Part shown: positions 1-5,959 of the stretch, piece after piece
Layout: the number at the start of each line of letters is the position of its first letter
Position numbering within the stretch: the stretch's first letter is position 1
Assembly: GCF_019402445.1 (NCBI RefSeq)
Contig: NZ_SRZM01000216.1
Location: 1-7,411, forward strand
Source: Brachyspira pilosicoli
GTDB taxonomy: Bacteria > Spirochaetota > Brachyspiria > Brachyspirales > Brachyspiraceae
DNA length: 7,411 nt
Reading direction: 5' to 3'
Program-made: the position numbers and the translations under genes
The notes under the pieces: generated by a model
Database searches by the model: none
Told to the model about the DNA's origin: nothing
The model's input: the letters and a program-made list of their open reading frames with translations, nothing else

Positions 1-67
1 ATATATATTTAGTGCCTTTCAACTAAAATCATAACAGCCAAAGATTTTTAAATTGATGTTTTTAAAT

Positions 68-149
68 CCACGCGGTAAACAAACTTTTTATTTATAATTA
101 TAATGCAATTATTAATTAAATTTATTTTTATGGTTAGTTTAACGCGTGG
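68..149. repeat. Long imperfect inverted repeat in the purD-downstream intergenic region
   Basis: The left arm CCACGCGGTAAACAAAC (68-84) and the right arm GTTAGTTTAACGCGTGG (133-149) are complementary over 17 positions with two mismatches, separated by 48 bases of almost pure A/T. The CCACGCG/CGCGTGG ends stand out because CG-rich words are rare in this window. The flanks (TTTAAAT on the left, ATTTAAA on the right) are also roughly complementary. It lies 3' of purD beyond that gene's terminator, and no coding region overlaps it. It could be a member of a dispersed intergenic repeat family, a non-autonomous element remnant, or a structured RNA end; the sequence alone does not decide. Apart from this repeat I see nothing in bases 1-165. 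Confidence 0.6.
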
Positions 150-165
150 TGAATTTAAAACTTTT

Positions 166-204
166 AAAATAAAGAAGCCCACCTTAAAATATTAAGATAG
201 GCTT
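166..204 (-). terminator. Intrinsic terminator of purD
   Basis: Read on the minus strand, a 13-bp stem (arms 204-192 and 187-175, loop 191-188) is followed by CTTTATTTT (174-166). The arms on the plus strand are AAGCCCACCTTAA and TTAAGATAGGCTT. The two imperfect positions are C-A mismatches on plus-strand RNA but G-U wobble pairs on minus-strand RNA, so the hairpin is best formed by a leftward transcript. It begins about 30 bases past the purD stop codon, the expected position for a purD terminator. Confidence 0.8.
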
Positions 205-235
205 TTATTATATAATTTCTTTAACTTATGTAATT

Positions 236-1492
236 TTACTGCTTAATTAAACCAATATCCTTTCTAAAATATTTGTCTTTAAAATCTATCTTTTCAATAT
301 CATCATAAGTAAGCTTTCTTGCCTCTTCCAAGCTATCAGCAATATTTACAACATTTAAAACTCTTCCTCCGCTTGTAATAATATCTTTATTATCATCTAG
401 TTTAGCACCAGCAATAAAACATTTTCCGTTTATATTGTTTATACCAGTAATTTTATAGCCCTTGTTATAGCTAGAAGGATATCCACCAGAAGCCATAACA
501 ACACAACAAGCATGTTTATCTTTCCATTTTATTTCTACATCTTTTAATTTTTTATCCATAGCACTCTCTATTAAAGATAAGTAATCACTCTCCATTAGCA
601 TAAGCACAGCCTGTGTCTCTGGGTCTCCCATTCTCACATTATACTCAAGCAAATATACTCCTCTCTTTGTAATCATAAGACCAAAAAATATTATACCCGC
701 AAAACTTATGTTCTCTTTTTTCATTCCTTCAAGAGTAGGATTTAAAATATCTTTTATAAATAAACTTTCTGCCTCTTTTGTATAATAAGGGTTTGGTGAT
801 ATTACCCCCATTCCTCCAGTGTTTAATCCTTCATCATTATCTAACGCTTTTTTATGGTCTTTTGCAGATATAAAAGGTATTATAGTGTTTCCATCTGTTA
901 TAGATAAAATAGAAGCCTCATAACCTTCCAAAAACTCTTCTATTACTATCTCGTTACATGCATCGCCAAATACTTTTTTTATCATCATATCTTCTAATGC
1001 ATTGTTAGCTTCGTTTATATCTTTACATATAATTACACCCTTACCCAAAGCAAGCCCACTCGCCTTTATAACAAGAGGATAATTTACACCATTTAAATAT
1101 TCTTTTGCATTATTGTAGTCATTAAATGTTCTGTATTCTGCCGTTTTAATGCCGTATTTTTTCATAAACTCTTTAGCATAAGCCTTAGAGCCTTCAAGCA
1201 TAGCTCCTTTTTTATTAGGTCCAAATATTTTTAAATTGTTCTTTTCAAATATATCTACTATGCCGGCAACAAGAAGCTCCTCACTTCCTACTATAGTTAA
1301 ATCAATATTTTTCTCTTTTGCAAAACTAACAAACTCTTCAATCCCATTTAATTTTACATTCTCACATTTATTTTCATAAAAAGTTCCAGCATTACCATCA
1401 GAACAATATATCTTCTCTACTCTTTCATTATTTGATAAACTAAAAGCTATAGCATGTTCCCTTCCGCCAGAACCTATAATTAATATTTTCAT
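236..1492 (-). CDS. purD: Phosphoribosylamine--glycine ligase (GARS)
   Basis: PurD catalyses the ATP-dependent joining of 5-phosphoribosylamine and glycine to give GAR, the second step of de novo purine synthesis, in the cytoplasm. The 418-residue product has the normal family length and order: N-domain start MKILIIGSGGREHA (residues 1-14), VGSEELLVAG (69-78), GPNKKGAMLEGSKAYAKEFM (91-110), the ATP-grasp loop KASGLALGKGV (143-153), NTGGMGVISPNP (224-235), metal/ATP-site YNVRMGDPETQ (284-294) and the C-terminal FRKDIG (409-414). The loop reads KASGLALGKG where many homologues have KADGLAAGKG, and VGSEE replaces the usual VGPE; I take these as lineage variants, not damage. The start is supported by an AAAGG ribosome-binding site about nine bases upstream on the minus strand. 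It appears monocistronic here, with its own promoter and terminator; no other purine gene is visible. Confidence 0.96.
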   Translation of the reverse strand: MKILIIGSGGREHAIAFSLSNNERVEKIYCSDGNAGTFYENKCENVKLNGIEEFVSFAKEKNIDLTIVGSEELLVAGIVDIFEKNNLKIFGPNKKGAMLEGSKAYAKEFMKKYGIKTAEYRTFNDYNNAKEYLNGVNYPLVIKASGLALGKGVIICKDINEANNALEDMMIKKVFGDACNEIVIEEFLEGYEASILSITDGNTIIPFISAKDHKKALDNDEGLNTGGMGVISPNPYYTKEAESLFIKDILNPTLEGMKKENISFAGIIFFGLMITKRGVYLLEYNVRMGDPETQAVLMLMESDYLSLIESAMDKKLKDVEIKWKDKHACCVVMASGGYPSSYNKGYKITGINNINGKCFIAGAKLDDNKDIITSGGRVLNVVNIADSLEEARKLTYDDIEKIDFKDKYFRKDIGLIKQ

Positions 1493-1519
1493 TATACAAA
1501 ACCTTTATTTTTTTCTTAT

Positions 1520-1548
1520 ATTATAAATTAATAATCATATTTAGTCTA
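1520..1548 (-). promoter_or_regulatory. Candidate sigma70-type promoter for purD
   Basis: On the minus strand, TAGACT (1548-1543) and a perfect TATAAT (1525-1520) are separated by 17 bases. The -10 lies about 28 bases before the purD start codon. The -35 matches consensus at four of six positions. In sequence this AT-rich, -10-like words are common, so the ideal spacing is the main support. No purine riboswitch or PurR-type site is evident. Confidence 0.5.
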
Positions 1549-1567
1549 TAAAATAATTAATTTTTAA

Positions 1568-1595
1568 TTGACAAAAATATTTTTTTATATAAAAT
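1568..1595 (+). promoter_or_regulatory. Promoter P1 for the secreted TPR-like gene
   Basis: A perfect -35 TTGACA (1568-1573) is followed after 16 bases by TAAAAT (1590-1595), one mismatch from the TATAAT consensus. An overlapping alternative -10 is TATAAA (1588-1593), with a poorer 14-base spacer. The predicted start of transcription, near 1602, falls inside the palindromic operator, so a bound repressor would block RNA polymerase directly. Confidence 0.75.
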
Positions 1596-1610
1596 GAACA
1601 GTGTTCATTT
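1592..1610. promoter_or_regulatory. Operator O1, predicted TetR-family binding site
   Basis: A perfect 19-bp palindrome about base 1601 has the core TGAACA-G-TGTTCA (1595-1607) extended by AAA on the left and TTT on the right. It overlaps the end of the -10 and the predicted transcription start of P1. The same 13-bp core occurs once more, at 2359-2371. Perfect dyads of this length over a -10/+1 region are typical of TetR-family operators. Assigning it to the TetR gene at 3468-4025 is inference from proximity and the shared motif. Confidence 0.8.
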
Positions 1611-1646
1611 AACCAATTAAAAAGTAATTAATTAGGAGCATAATCT

Positions 1647-2315
1647 ATGAAATATATAATCTTATTATTAGCAATATTTTACTCTTCTCTATATTCATAT
1701 AATTCTAGAGAAATTAATGATTTCTATAATGATTATTATTCGTCTAATTATGATATAAAAAATATAGAAGCTAATTCATCTCAAACATATCAAAACTTAT
1801 ATTTTTTAGTACAATCTAAAACAATAAAAGATGAGAAAGAAAAATACAATTACTTAAAAGATGCAATTAATAAAAATAATAATTACGAAAGCTCTAATGA
1901 TATTGATTATTTAATTAGCGTATCAGAATTAATGAATTATATAATTTATTATTGCAATGTTCCTGAAAAAATTTCTTTCGGTTCAAAGAGCAAAGATATA
2001 TATAAAACTATATTAGAGAAAGATGATAAAAATTTTTTTGCTCTTCTAGGTACAGCAGTAGGATATATGCATGCACCTGCCATAGCTGGAGGAAGTAATA
2101 AAAAAGCTTTTCAATATTTTAATAAGGCATTAATGAATGCTAAAGAAAAATATCAGAAATATTTATCTTATGTTTGGCTATCACAGTATTACTTTAAAAT
2201 AAAGGATAATGAAAACTATATTAAGTATATAAAAATGAGTAAAGAAATATATGCAAATGGCTATTTATTAGAATATGCAATGGATAGGAATTTAAATCAT
2301 AAAAAAACACTATAA
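1647..2315 (+). CDS. Secreted TPR-like protein of unknown function
   Basis: The 222-residue protein has a lysine followed by a hydrophobic stretch (residues 2-14) and a likely signal peptidase I site near residue 18, with no lipobox cysteine, so it is probably exported to the periplasm or surface. The mature part is helical and rich in Tyr, Asn and Lys. The segment PAIAGGSNKKAFQYFNKAL (144-162) and the following AKEKYQKYLSYVWLSQYYFK look like a TPR helix pair; the GG-S/D-x-x-KA pattern is common in spirochaetal TPR proteins. TPR proteins usually act as protein-binding scaffolds; no catalytic residues can be recognised. AGGAG (1634-1638) sits eight bases before the ATG. It has its own promoter with operator O1 and is followed by the next gene's promoter, so it is probably a one-gene transcript under the same control as the downstream operon. 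Confidence 0.75.
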   Translation: MKYIILLLAIFYSSLYSYNSREINDFYNDYYSSNYDIKNIEANSSQTYQNLYFLVQSKTIKDEKEKYNYLKDAINKNNNYESSNDIDYLISVSELMNYIIYYCNVPEKISFGSKSKDIYKTILEKDDKNFFALLGTAVGYMHAPAIAGGSNKKAFQYFNKALMNAKEKYQKYLSYVWLSQYYFKIKDNENYIKYIKMSKEIYANGYLLEYAMDRNLNHKKTL

Positions 2316-2330
2316 ATTTCATATTTTTTA

Positions 2331-2359
2331 TTGACTAAAATATATTATAGCTCTATAAT
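2331..2359 (+). promoter_or_regulatory. Promoter P2 for the DUF454-barrel-tetR-ABC operon
   Basis: TTGACT (2331-2336, five of six consensus positions) and a perfect TATAAT (2354-2359) are separated by exactly 17 bases. Predicted transcription starts near 2366, about 33 bases before the DUF454 start codon. Since the four downstream genes are separated by only 15, 49 and 22 bases without an obvious terminator, this is probably the main promoter for all of them. Confidence 0.82.
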
Positions 2360-2378
2360 GAACAATGTTCACTATAGA
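2352..2378. promoter_or_regulatory. Operator O2, predicted TetR-family binding site
   Basis: The perfect 13-bp core TGAACA-A-TGTTCA (2359-2371, centre 2365) extends to a 27-bp dyad, arms TCTATAATGAACA and TGTTCACTATAGA, with a single mismatched pair (2358/2372). The core starts at the last T of the -10 box, the same register as O1. This site would place the tetR gene under its own product's control (autoregulation), a usual arrangement for the family. Confidence 0.83.
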
Positions 2379-2398
2379 ATATTAGGAATACTTTATTT

Positions 2399-2794
2399 AT
2401 GAGAATATTATATATAATTTTAGGTTTTTTGTTTATGGGACTTGGAATCATAGGGGTAGCAGTGCCAATACTTCCAACTGCACCATTTCTTTTGCTTGCT
2501 GCTTTTTTCTTTGCAAAAGGCTCTCAAAAGTTTCATAATTGGTTTGTATCAACAAAACTCTACAAAAAACATTTAGAGAGTTTTGTTAAATCAAAAGCTA
2601 TGACATTAAAATCTAAACTTAGTATAATTATACCTGTAACTATTATGCTAATAATTGCTTTTATATTTGTAAATAATTTGCATGCAAGAATTGCGTTAGT
2701 TATATTACTTACAATAAAATATTTTTATTTTTTTGTATGTATAAAGACTATAAAAGAATATAAAGAAAACACAAATATTGAATTTGACGAATAG
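2399..2794 (+). CDS. YbaN/DUF454 family inner-membrane protein
   Basis: This 131-residue protein matches the DUF454 (YbaN) family, whose molecular function is not established. The family signature is clear: GLGIIGVAVPILPTAPFLLL (residues 14-33), then AAFFFAKGSQKFHNWFVSTK (34-53), i.e. G-x-x-G-x-x-x-P-x-L-P-T-x-P-F-L-L-L followed by a Phe-rich stretch, a Ser and the His-x-Trp pair. Hydrophobic segments lie at about 3-38 (probably a hairpin of two), 75-92 and 97-115, with a basic loop (52-73) between, and a hydrophilic acidic C-terminus. The length is normal for the family. AGGA (2384-2387) is eleven bases before the ATG, a slightly long spacing. It is the first gene after promoter P2 and ends only 15 bases before the next start, so it is probably co-transcribed with the barrel protein, the regulator and the ABC transporter. 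Confidence 0.85.
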   Translation: MRILYIILGFLFMGLGIIGVAVPILPTAPFLLLAAFFFAKGSQKFHNWFVSTKLYKKHLESFVKSKAMTLKSKLSIIIPVTIMLIIAFIFVNNLHARIALVILLTIKYFYFFVCIKTIKEYKENTNIEFDE

Positions 2795-2809
2795 AAAATA
2801 GGTATTATT

Positions 2810-3418
2810 ATGAAAATGTATAGATATATTGCTATAATAAATATTTTAACTTTAAGTTTTTTTGATATTGTTTATACAGAGGAGGAAGATAAAAAAAATA
2901 GAGTTTTATCTGGAATTGATAATAGATTTTTTTCTATAGGCTTATACAGCAGTGCTGACACAATAAAGACAAGTGTGAATATAGAGTTTGGTTTTAAACT
3001 ATTTAAGTATAATAATTTTGAGATGAAAAGTTATACTTCTATAGTAGGCTCAAAAATATATGATGATAACCCTGACATGTATCAATTAGGTTTAATGCAA
3101 AAAATTACATTTGGAAGCAAAGATGAATACACAGGAGCGATAAGTATATCTAGATATGCATTTGCATTTGCAAGTTTTGGTTTTTTATCATTTAATGCTA
3201 ACACTAGTCATAAATTTTTATTTGCAGAGCCTTTTTACTGGGAAGTTGGCGGAGGTGCTGGTTTTAATGTAAATGTAAGCAGACATGTGGGTATGGTTTT
3301 AGAGTTTGGAGGCGGGCTTCATGATATTTATAATGGAACAAAACTTGGTTATCCAAAAAAATTAAATATGGTTGGTTTTGGAAGAATAAGTATAGGTGTG
3401 AGGTACTATATTTTTTAA
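2810..3418 (+). CDS. Probable small outer-membrane beta-barrel protein
   Basis: The 202-residue product begins with a short signal-like segment (residues 5-18, IAIINILTLSFFD), with possible cleavage near VYT-E (23/24). The remainder is rich in alternating hydrophobic/polar stretches separated by short polar turns: FFSIGLYSS (40-48), TSVNIEFGFKLF (54-65), YQLGLMQKITFGS (91-103), YTGAISISRYAFAF (107-120), FYWEVGGGAGFNVNV (142-156), VGMVLEFGGGL (160-170), NMVGFGRISIGVRYYIF (186-202). Ending on a terminal strand with a C-terminal Phe fits a BAM-type outer-membrane insertion signal. Glycine- and aromatic-rich strands point to a barrel of about eight strands. I do not recognise a named family. AGG (2800-2802) lies seven bases before the ATG; an in-frame ATG two codons later is an alternative. 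As the second gene of the operon it may be the outer-membrane partner of the exported or transported substrate, but this is inferred from position only. Confidence 0.65.
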   Translation: MKMYRYIAIINILTLSFFDIVYTEEEDKKNRVLSGIDNRFFSIGLYSSADTIKTSVNIEFGFKLFKYNNFEMKSYTSIVGSKIYDDNPDMYQLGLMQKITFGSKDEYTGAISISRYAFAFASFGFLSFNANTSHKFLFAEPFYWEVGGGAGFNVNVSRHVGMVLEFGGGLHDIYNGTKLGYPKKLNMVGFGRISIGVRYYIF

Positions 3419-3467
3419 TAATTAGTTAAAAATTAGTTAAACATACTATTTTAAGGAAGTAAGTATT

Positions 3468-4025
3468 ATGAATAAAAATATAACTTCAAAAGAACAAATA
3501 CTTGATATAAGCAGAGAACTTATAAAAAGGAAAGGTTTTAATTCAATCAATATAAGAACAATAGCAGATGCATGTAATATAGCTATTGGTTCTATATATA
3601 ATTATTTTAATTCAAAAGAGGAGTTAACTATATCTATAATAGGAAGCATATGGCTTGATATATTTCATCCTTCAAATGTATGCTTACAATGTGATAGTTT
3701 TATAGAATCAATAGACATAATTTTTAATAGTATTGAAAAAGGAAATAAAGAATATCCAAATTTTTTCTTAATGCACTCTACTATACTATTTGGAAAAAAT
3801 AAAACTAAAGGTATTAGTATGATGAACAATATAAAAACACATATTAGAGAAGGTTTATATAAAAATCTTATGAATGATAAAAATGTGAGAAAAGATGCAT
3901 TTAATGAAAGTTTTAGTGCTGATAAGTTTATAGATATAATATTTTCGTTTATAGTGAGTGCTATGATGAAAGAGGATTATGACAGCTCTGTGATAAAAGA
4001 AATAATAAAAAGAAGTATTTATTAA
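3468..4025 (+). CDS. TetR/AcrR-family transcriptional regulator
   Basis: The 185-residue protein has a textbook TetR N-terminal DNA-binding domain (about residues 7-54): SKEQILDISRELIKRKGFNS, then the helix-turn-helix IRTIADACNIAIGSIYNYF (29-47) followed by SKEELT. The C-terminal two-thirds is the variable helical ligand/dimer domain and gives no clue to the inducer. It contains a C-x-x-C pair (Cys72, Cys75), which might respond to thiol or metal, though this is speculative. AAGGAAG (3453-3459) lies eight bases before the ATG. The gene is third in the operon, 49 bases after the barrel gene and 22 before the ABC transporter. The two identical-core palindromes at O1 and O2 are its probable targets, predicting repression of P1 and P2, including its own gene, released by a small molecule. 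Confidence 0.92.
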   Translation: MNKNITSKEQILDISRELIKRKGFNSINIRTIADACNIAIGSIYNYFNSKEELTISIIGSIWLDIFHPSNVCLQCDSFIESIDIIFNSIEKGNKEYPNFFLMHSTILFGKNKTKGISMMNNIKTHIREGLYKNLMNDKNVRKDAFNESFSADKFIDIIFSFIVSAMMKEDYDSSVIKEIIKRSIY

Positions 4026-4047
4026 TTAATTTAAAAAAGGAAAATAT

Positions 4048-5796
4048 ATGATAAATAAAAGGCTTATAGCTTTAATGGGAGAAGCTAAAAAATATATAGC
4101 TTGGCATGTAATAATACAGCTTGCCAATTTAGCTCTCAATATAGCTGCAATATTTTTTATGGCAGATATTATACAAAAAGCATATCAGAAAACTATAACT
4201 AAAGAAGATATTATAACATTATGTATTGCTATTTTAGTTATAGTAGTATTAAGATTTAGGTTTAATATTTTAATTGCAAATATGTCATATTATGCTTCTG
4301 GTAGAGTAAAACAAACTTTAAGAGAGAAAATGTACTCAAAACTTCTCACACTTGGAAGCAGATACAAAGAAAAATTTTCAACAAGCGAAATAGTACAAAT
4401 ATCTATGGAAGGTGTTGATCAATTAGAAACTTATTTCGGACGTTATTTGCCTCAATTTTTTTATAGCATGATAGCTCCTATCATACTTTTTTGCGTGCTT
4501 TCTACTATAAGTATAAAATCAGCTGTTATACTTTTAATATGTGTTCCTCTTATACCTTTATCAATTATTGCTATAGTAAAAATTGCTAATAGAATATTAA
4601 AAAAATATTGGGGAAGCTACAGCGATTTGGGGGAGATATTTTTAGAAGATGTGCAGGGTCTTACTACTTTAAAAATATATAAAGCCGATGAAAAGAAAAA
4701 TGAAGAGATGAATATTGAAGCAGAAAAGTTTAGAATTGCTACAATGAATCTTTTATTTATGCAATTAAACTCCACTACTATAATGGACATAATAGCATAC
4801 GGCGGAGCTGCTTTAGGTGTAATAGTATCTATACTTGAATATATGAAAGGAAATATTAATCTTGCAGGCACATTTACTATAATAATGCTTTCTGCAGAGT
4901 TTTTTATTCCTTTGAGGCTTTTAGGCTCTTTCTTCCACATAGCTATGAATGGAATATCTGCAAGCGACAAGATGTTTGAAATACTAGATATGCCTGAAGA
5001 TAAAAACAGAGTAAACAAAATAAATAAATATAATGAAGAGATTAGTTTTAACAATGTAAGTTTTTCCTACAACGAAGATAAAACCATATTAAAAAATATA
5101 AATCTCAACATCAAAGAAAAATCATTTGTTTCTATAGTGGGAGTTTCTGGTTCTGGAAAAAGCACCATTGCAGGTCTAATATCTTTAAAAAATGAAAATT
5201 ATAAAGGCTCTATAAAAATAGGTGATATTGAACTTTCTACAATAGACAAAGATGATTTATATAAAAAAATAGTGGTAGTTGATCATAACAGTTATTTATT
5301 TGAAGGCACTGTATATGATAACTTAAAAATGGCAGGAAGCACTATCACAGAAAGAAAGATGAATGAAGCATTAAAAAAAGTGGAGCTTTATGATTTTTTA
5401 CAAACTGAAGACGGACTTAATACAAAGATAATGGAGAAAGCTTCCAACCTATCGGGAGGACAAAAACAAAGATTAGCATTAGCAAGGGCTATACTTTTTA
5501 ATGCTGATATATATATATTTGATGAGGCTACTTCTAATGTTGATGTTGAAAGTGAAGAGAGCATTATGGAGGTGATAAGAGATATTGCTAAAGAGAAGAC
5601 GGTTATATTAATATCTCATAGGCTTTACAACTGCATACCTTCAGACAAGATATATTTTTTAAAAGATGGCATTATAGAGGAAGAAGGCACGCATAATGAA
5701 TTGATGAGTATAAATGTAGAGTATGCGAGAATATTTAATGAACAAACAAATTTAGAGAGCATAACAAAAGGAGAGAGTTTAAGCATAGCGATATAA
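4048..5796 (+). CDS. ABC transporter, fused permease and ATPase (CydD-like half-transporter)
   Basis: The 582-residue protein joins an exporter-type six-helix membrane domain (about residues 15-305; hydrophobic segments near 17-41, 52-72, 138-156, 158-179, 245-263, 273-299) to an ATPase domain (about 330-565). ATPase motifs: A-loop Tyr341, Walker A GVSGSGKST (365-373), signature LSGGQ (468-472), Walker B IYIFDE (488-493) with catalytic Glu493, D-loop SNVD (496-499) and H-loop His524, so it should hydrolyse ATP. The Q-loop is unusual: VVVDHNSYLF (409-418) has His413 where glutamine is usual. The opening, KRLIALMGEAKKYIAWHVIIQ, resembles CydD-like proteins that work as heterodimers with a CydC-like partner; no partner follows, and the next gene is convergent mutL. 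It may homodimerise or use a partner elsewhere. The substrate is unknown; export of a toxic compound, lipid or thiol are all possible. RBS AAGG (4037-4040) precedes the ATG by seven bases. Last gene of the operon. Confidence 0.9.
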   Translation: MINKRLIALMGEAKKYIAWHVIIQLANLALNIAAIFFMADIIQKAYQKTITKEDIITLCIAILVIVVLRFRFNILIANMSYYASGRVKQTLREKMYSKLLTLGSRYKEKFSTSEIVQISMEGVDQLETYFGRYLPQFFYSMIAPIILFCVLSTISIKSAVILLICVPLIPLSIIAIVKIANRILKKYWGSYSDLGEIFLEDVQGLTTLKIYKADEKKNEEMNIEAEKFRIATMNLLFMQLNSTTIMDIIAYGGAALGVIVSILEYMKGNINLAGTFTIIMLSAEFFIPLRLLGSFFHIAMNGISASDKMFEILDMPEDKNRVNKINKYNEEISFNNVSFSYNEDKTILKNINLNIKEKSFVSIVGVSGSGKSTIAGLISLKNENYKGSIKIGDIELSTIDKDDLYKKIVVVDHNSYLFEGTVYDNLKMAGSTITERKMNEALKKVELYDFLQTEDGLNTKIMEKASNLSGGQKQRLALARAILFNADIYIFDEATSNVDVESEESIMEVIRDIAKEKTVILISHRLYNCIPSDKIYFLKDGIIEEEGTHNELMSINVEYARIFNEQTNLESITKGESLSIAI

Positions 5797-5820
5797 TTAT
5801 ATATTTTAATTTATTTTATT

Positions 5821-5856
5821 CAACTTTTTCCCGCCGCAAAAAGTTGCAAAAAGTGC
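5821..5856. repeat. Hairpin with overlapping direct repeat between convergent genes
   Basis: CAACTTTTT (5821-5829) and AAAAAGTTG (5838-5846) form a perfect 9-bp inverted repeat around the GC-only loop CCCGCCGC. The right side also contains GCAAAAAGT twice in tandem (5836-5844 and 5846-5854, period 10). It lies 24 bases past the ABC transporter stop. Neither strand has a run of U directly after the stem, so it is not a standard intrinsic terminator, though it may still mark the end of the operon. Its odd composition suggests a copy of a small dispersed intergenic repeat. Nothing else is evident in the 5797-5959 gap. Confidence 0.6.
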
Positions 5857-5959
5857 AAGTTAAGAGAATAATACTAACTATATTTTACATGCGTAATATT
5901 AAACTAAAAACAATATAAATATTCATTAATTCGCTTTTAAAATATATATAATAACTGAA

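Noticed and set aside
1493..1567. Purine riboswitch upstream of purD
   Set aside because: The leader between the candidate promoter and the start codon is too short (about 25 bases) and has no aptamer-like conserved loops.
3421..3441. Tandem ATTAGTTAAA (period 11) before tetR as a separate operator or promoter
   Set aside because: It is a short A/T-rich direct repeat with no convincing -35/-10 pair or dyad, and could arise by chance here; tetR is more simply read from promoter P2.
3825..3832. TGAACAAT within the tetR gene as a third operator
   Set aside because: Only one half-site is present; no facing TGTTCA and no promoter. A similar lone half-site near 5739 in the ABC gene was rejected for the same reason.
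4617..5054. 145-codon minus-strand open frame
   Set aside because: It lies wholly opposite the well-supported ABC transporter gene, shows no recognisable domain, and is explained as an antisense shadow.
5821..5846. Hairpin as an intrinsic terminator of the ABC operon
   Set aside because: The stem is A/T-rich and is followed by CAAAAAGTGC on the plus strand, not a U-run; annotated as a repeat instead.
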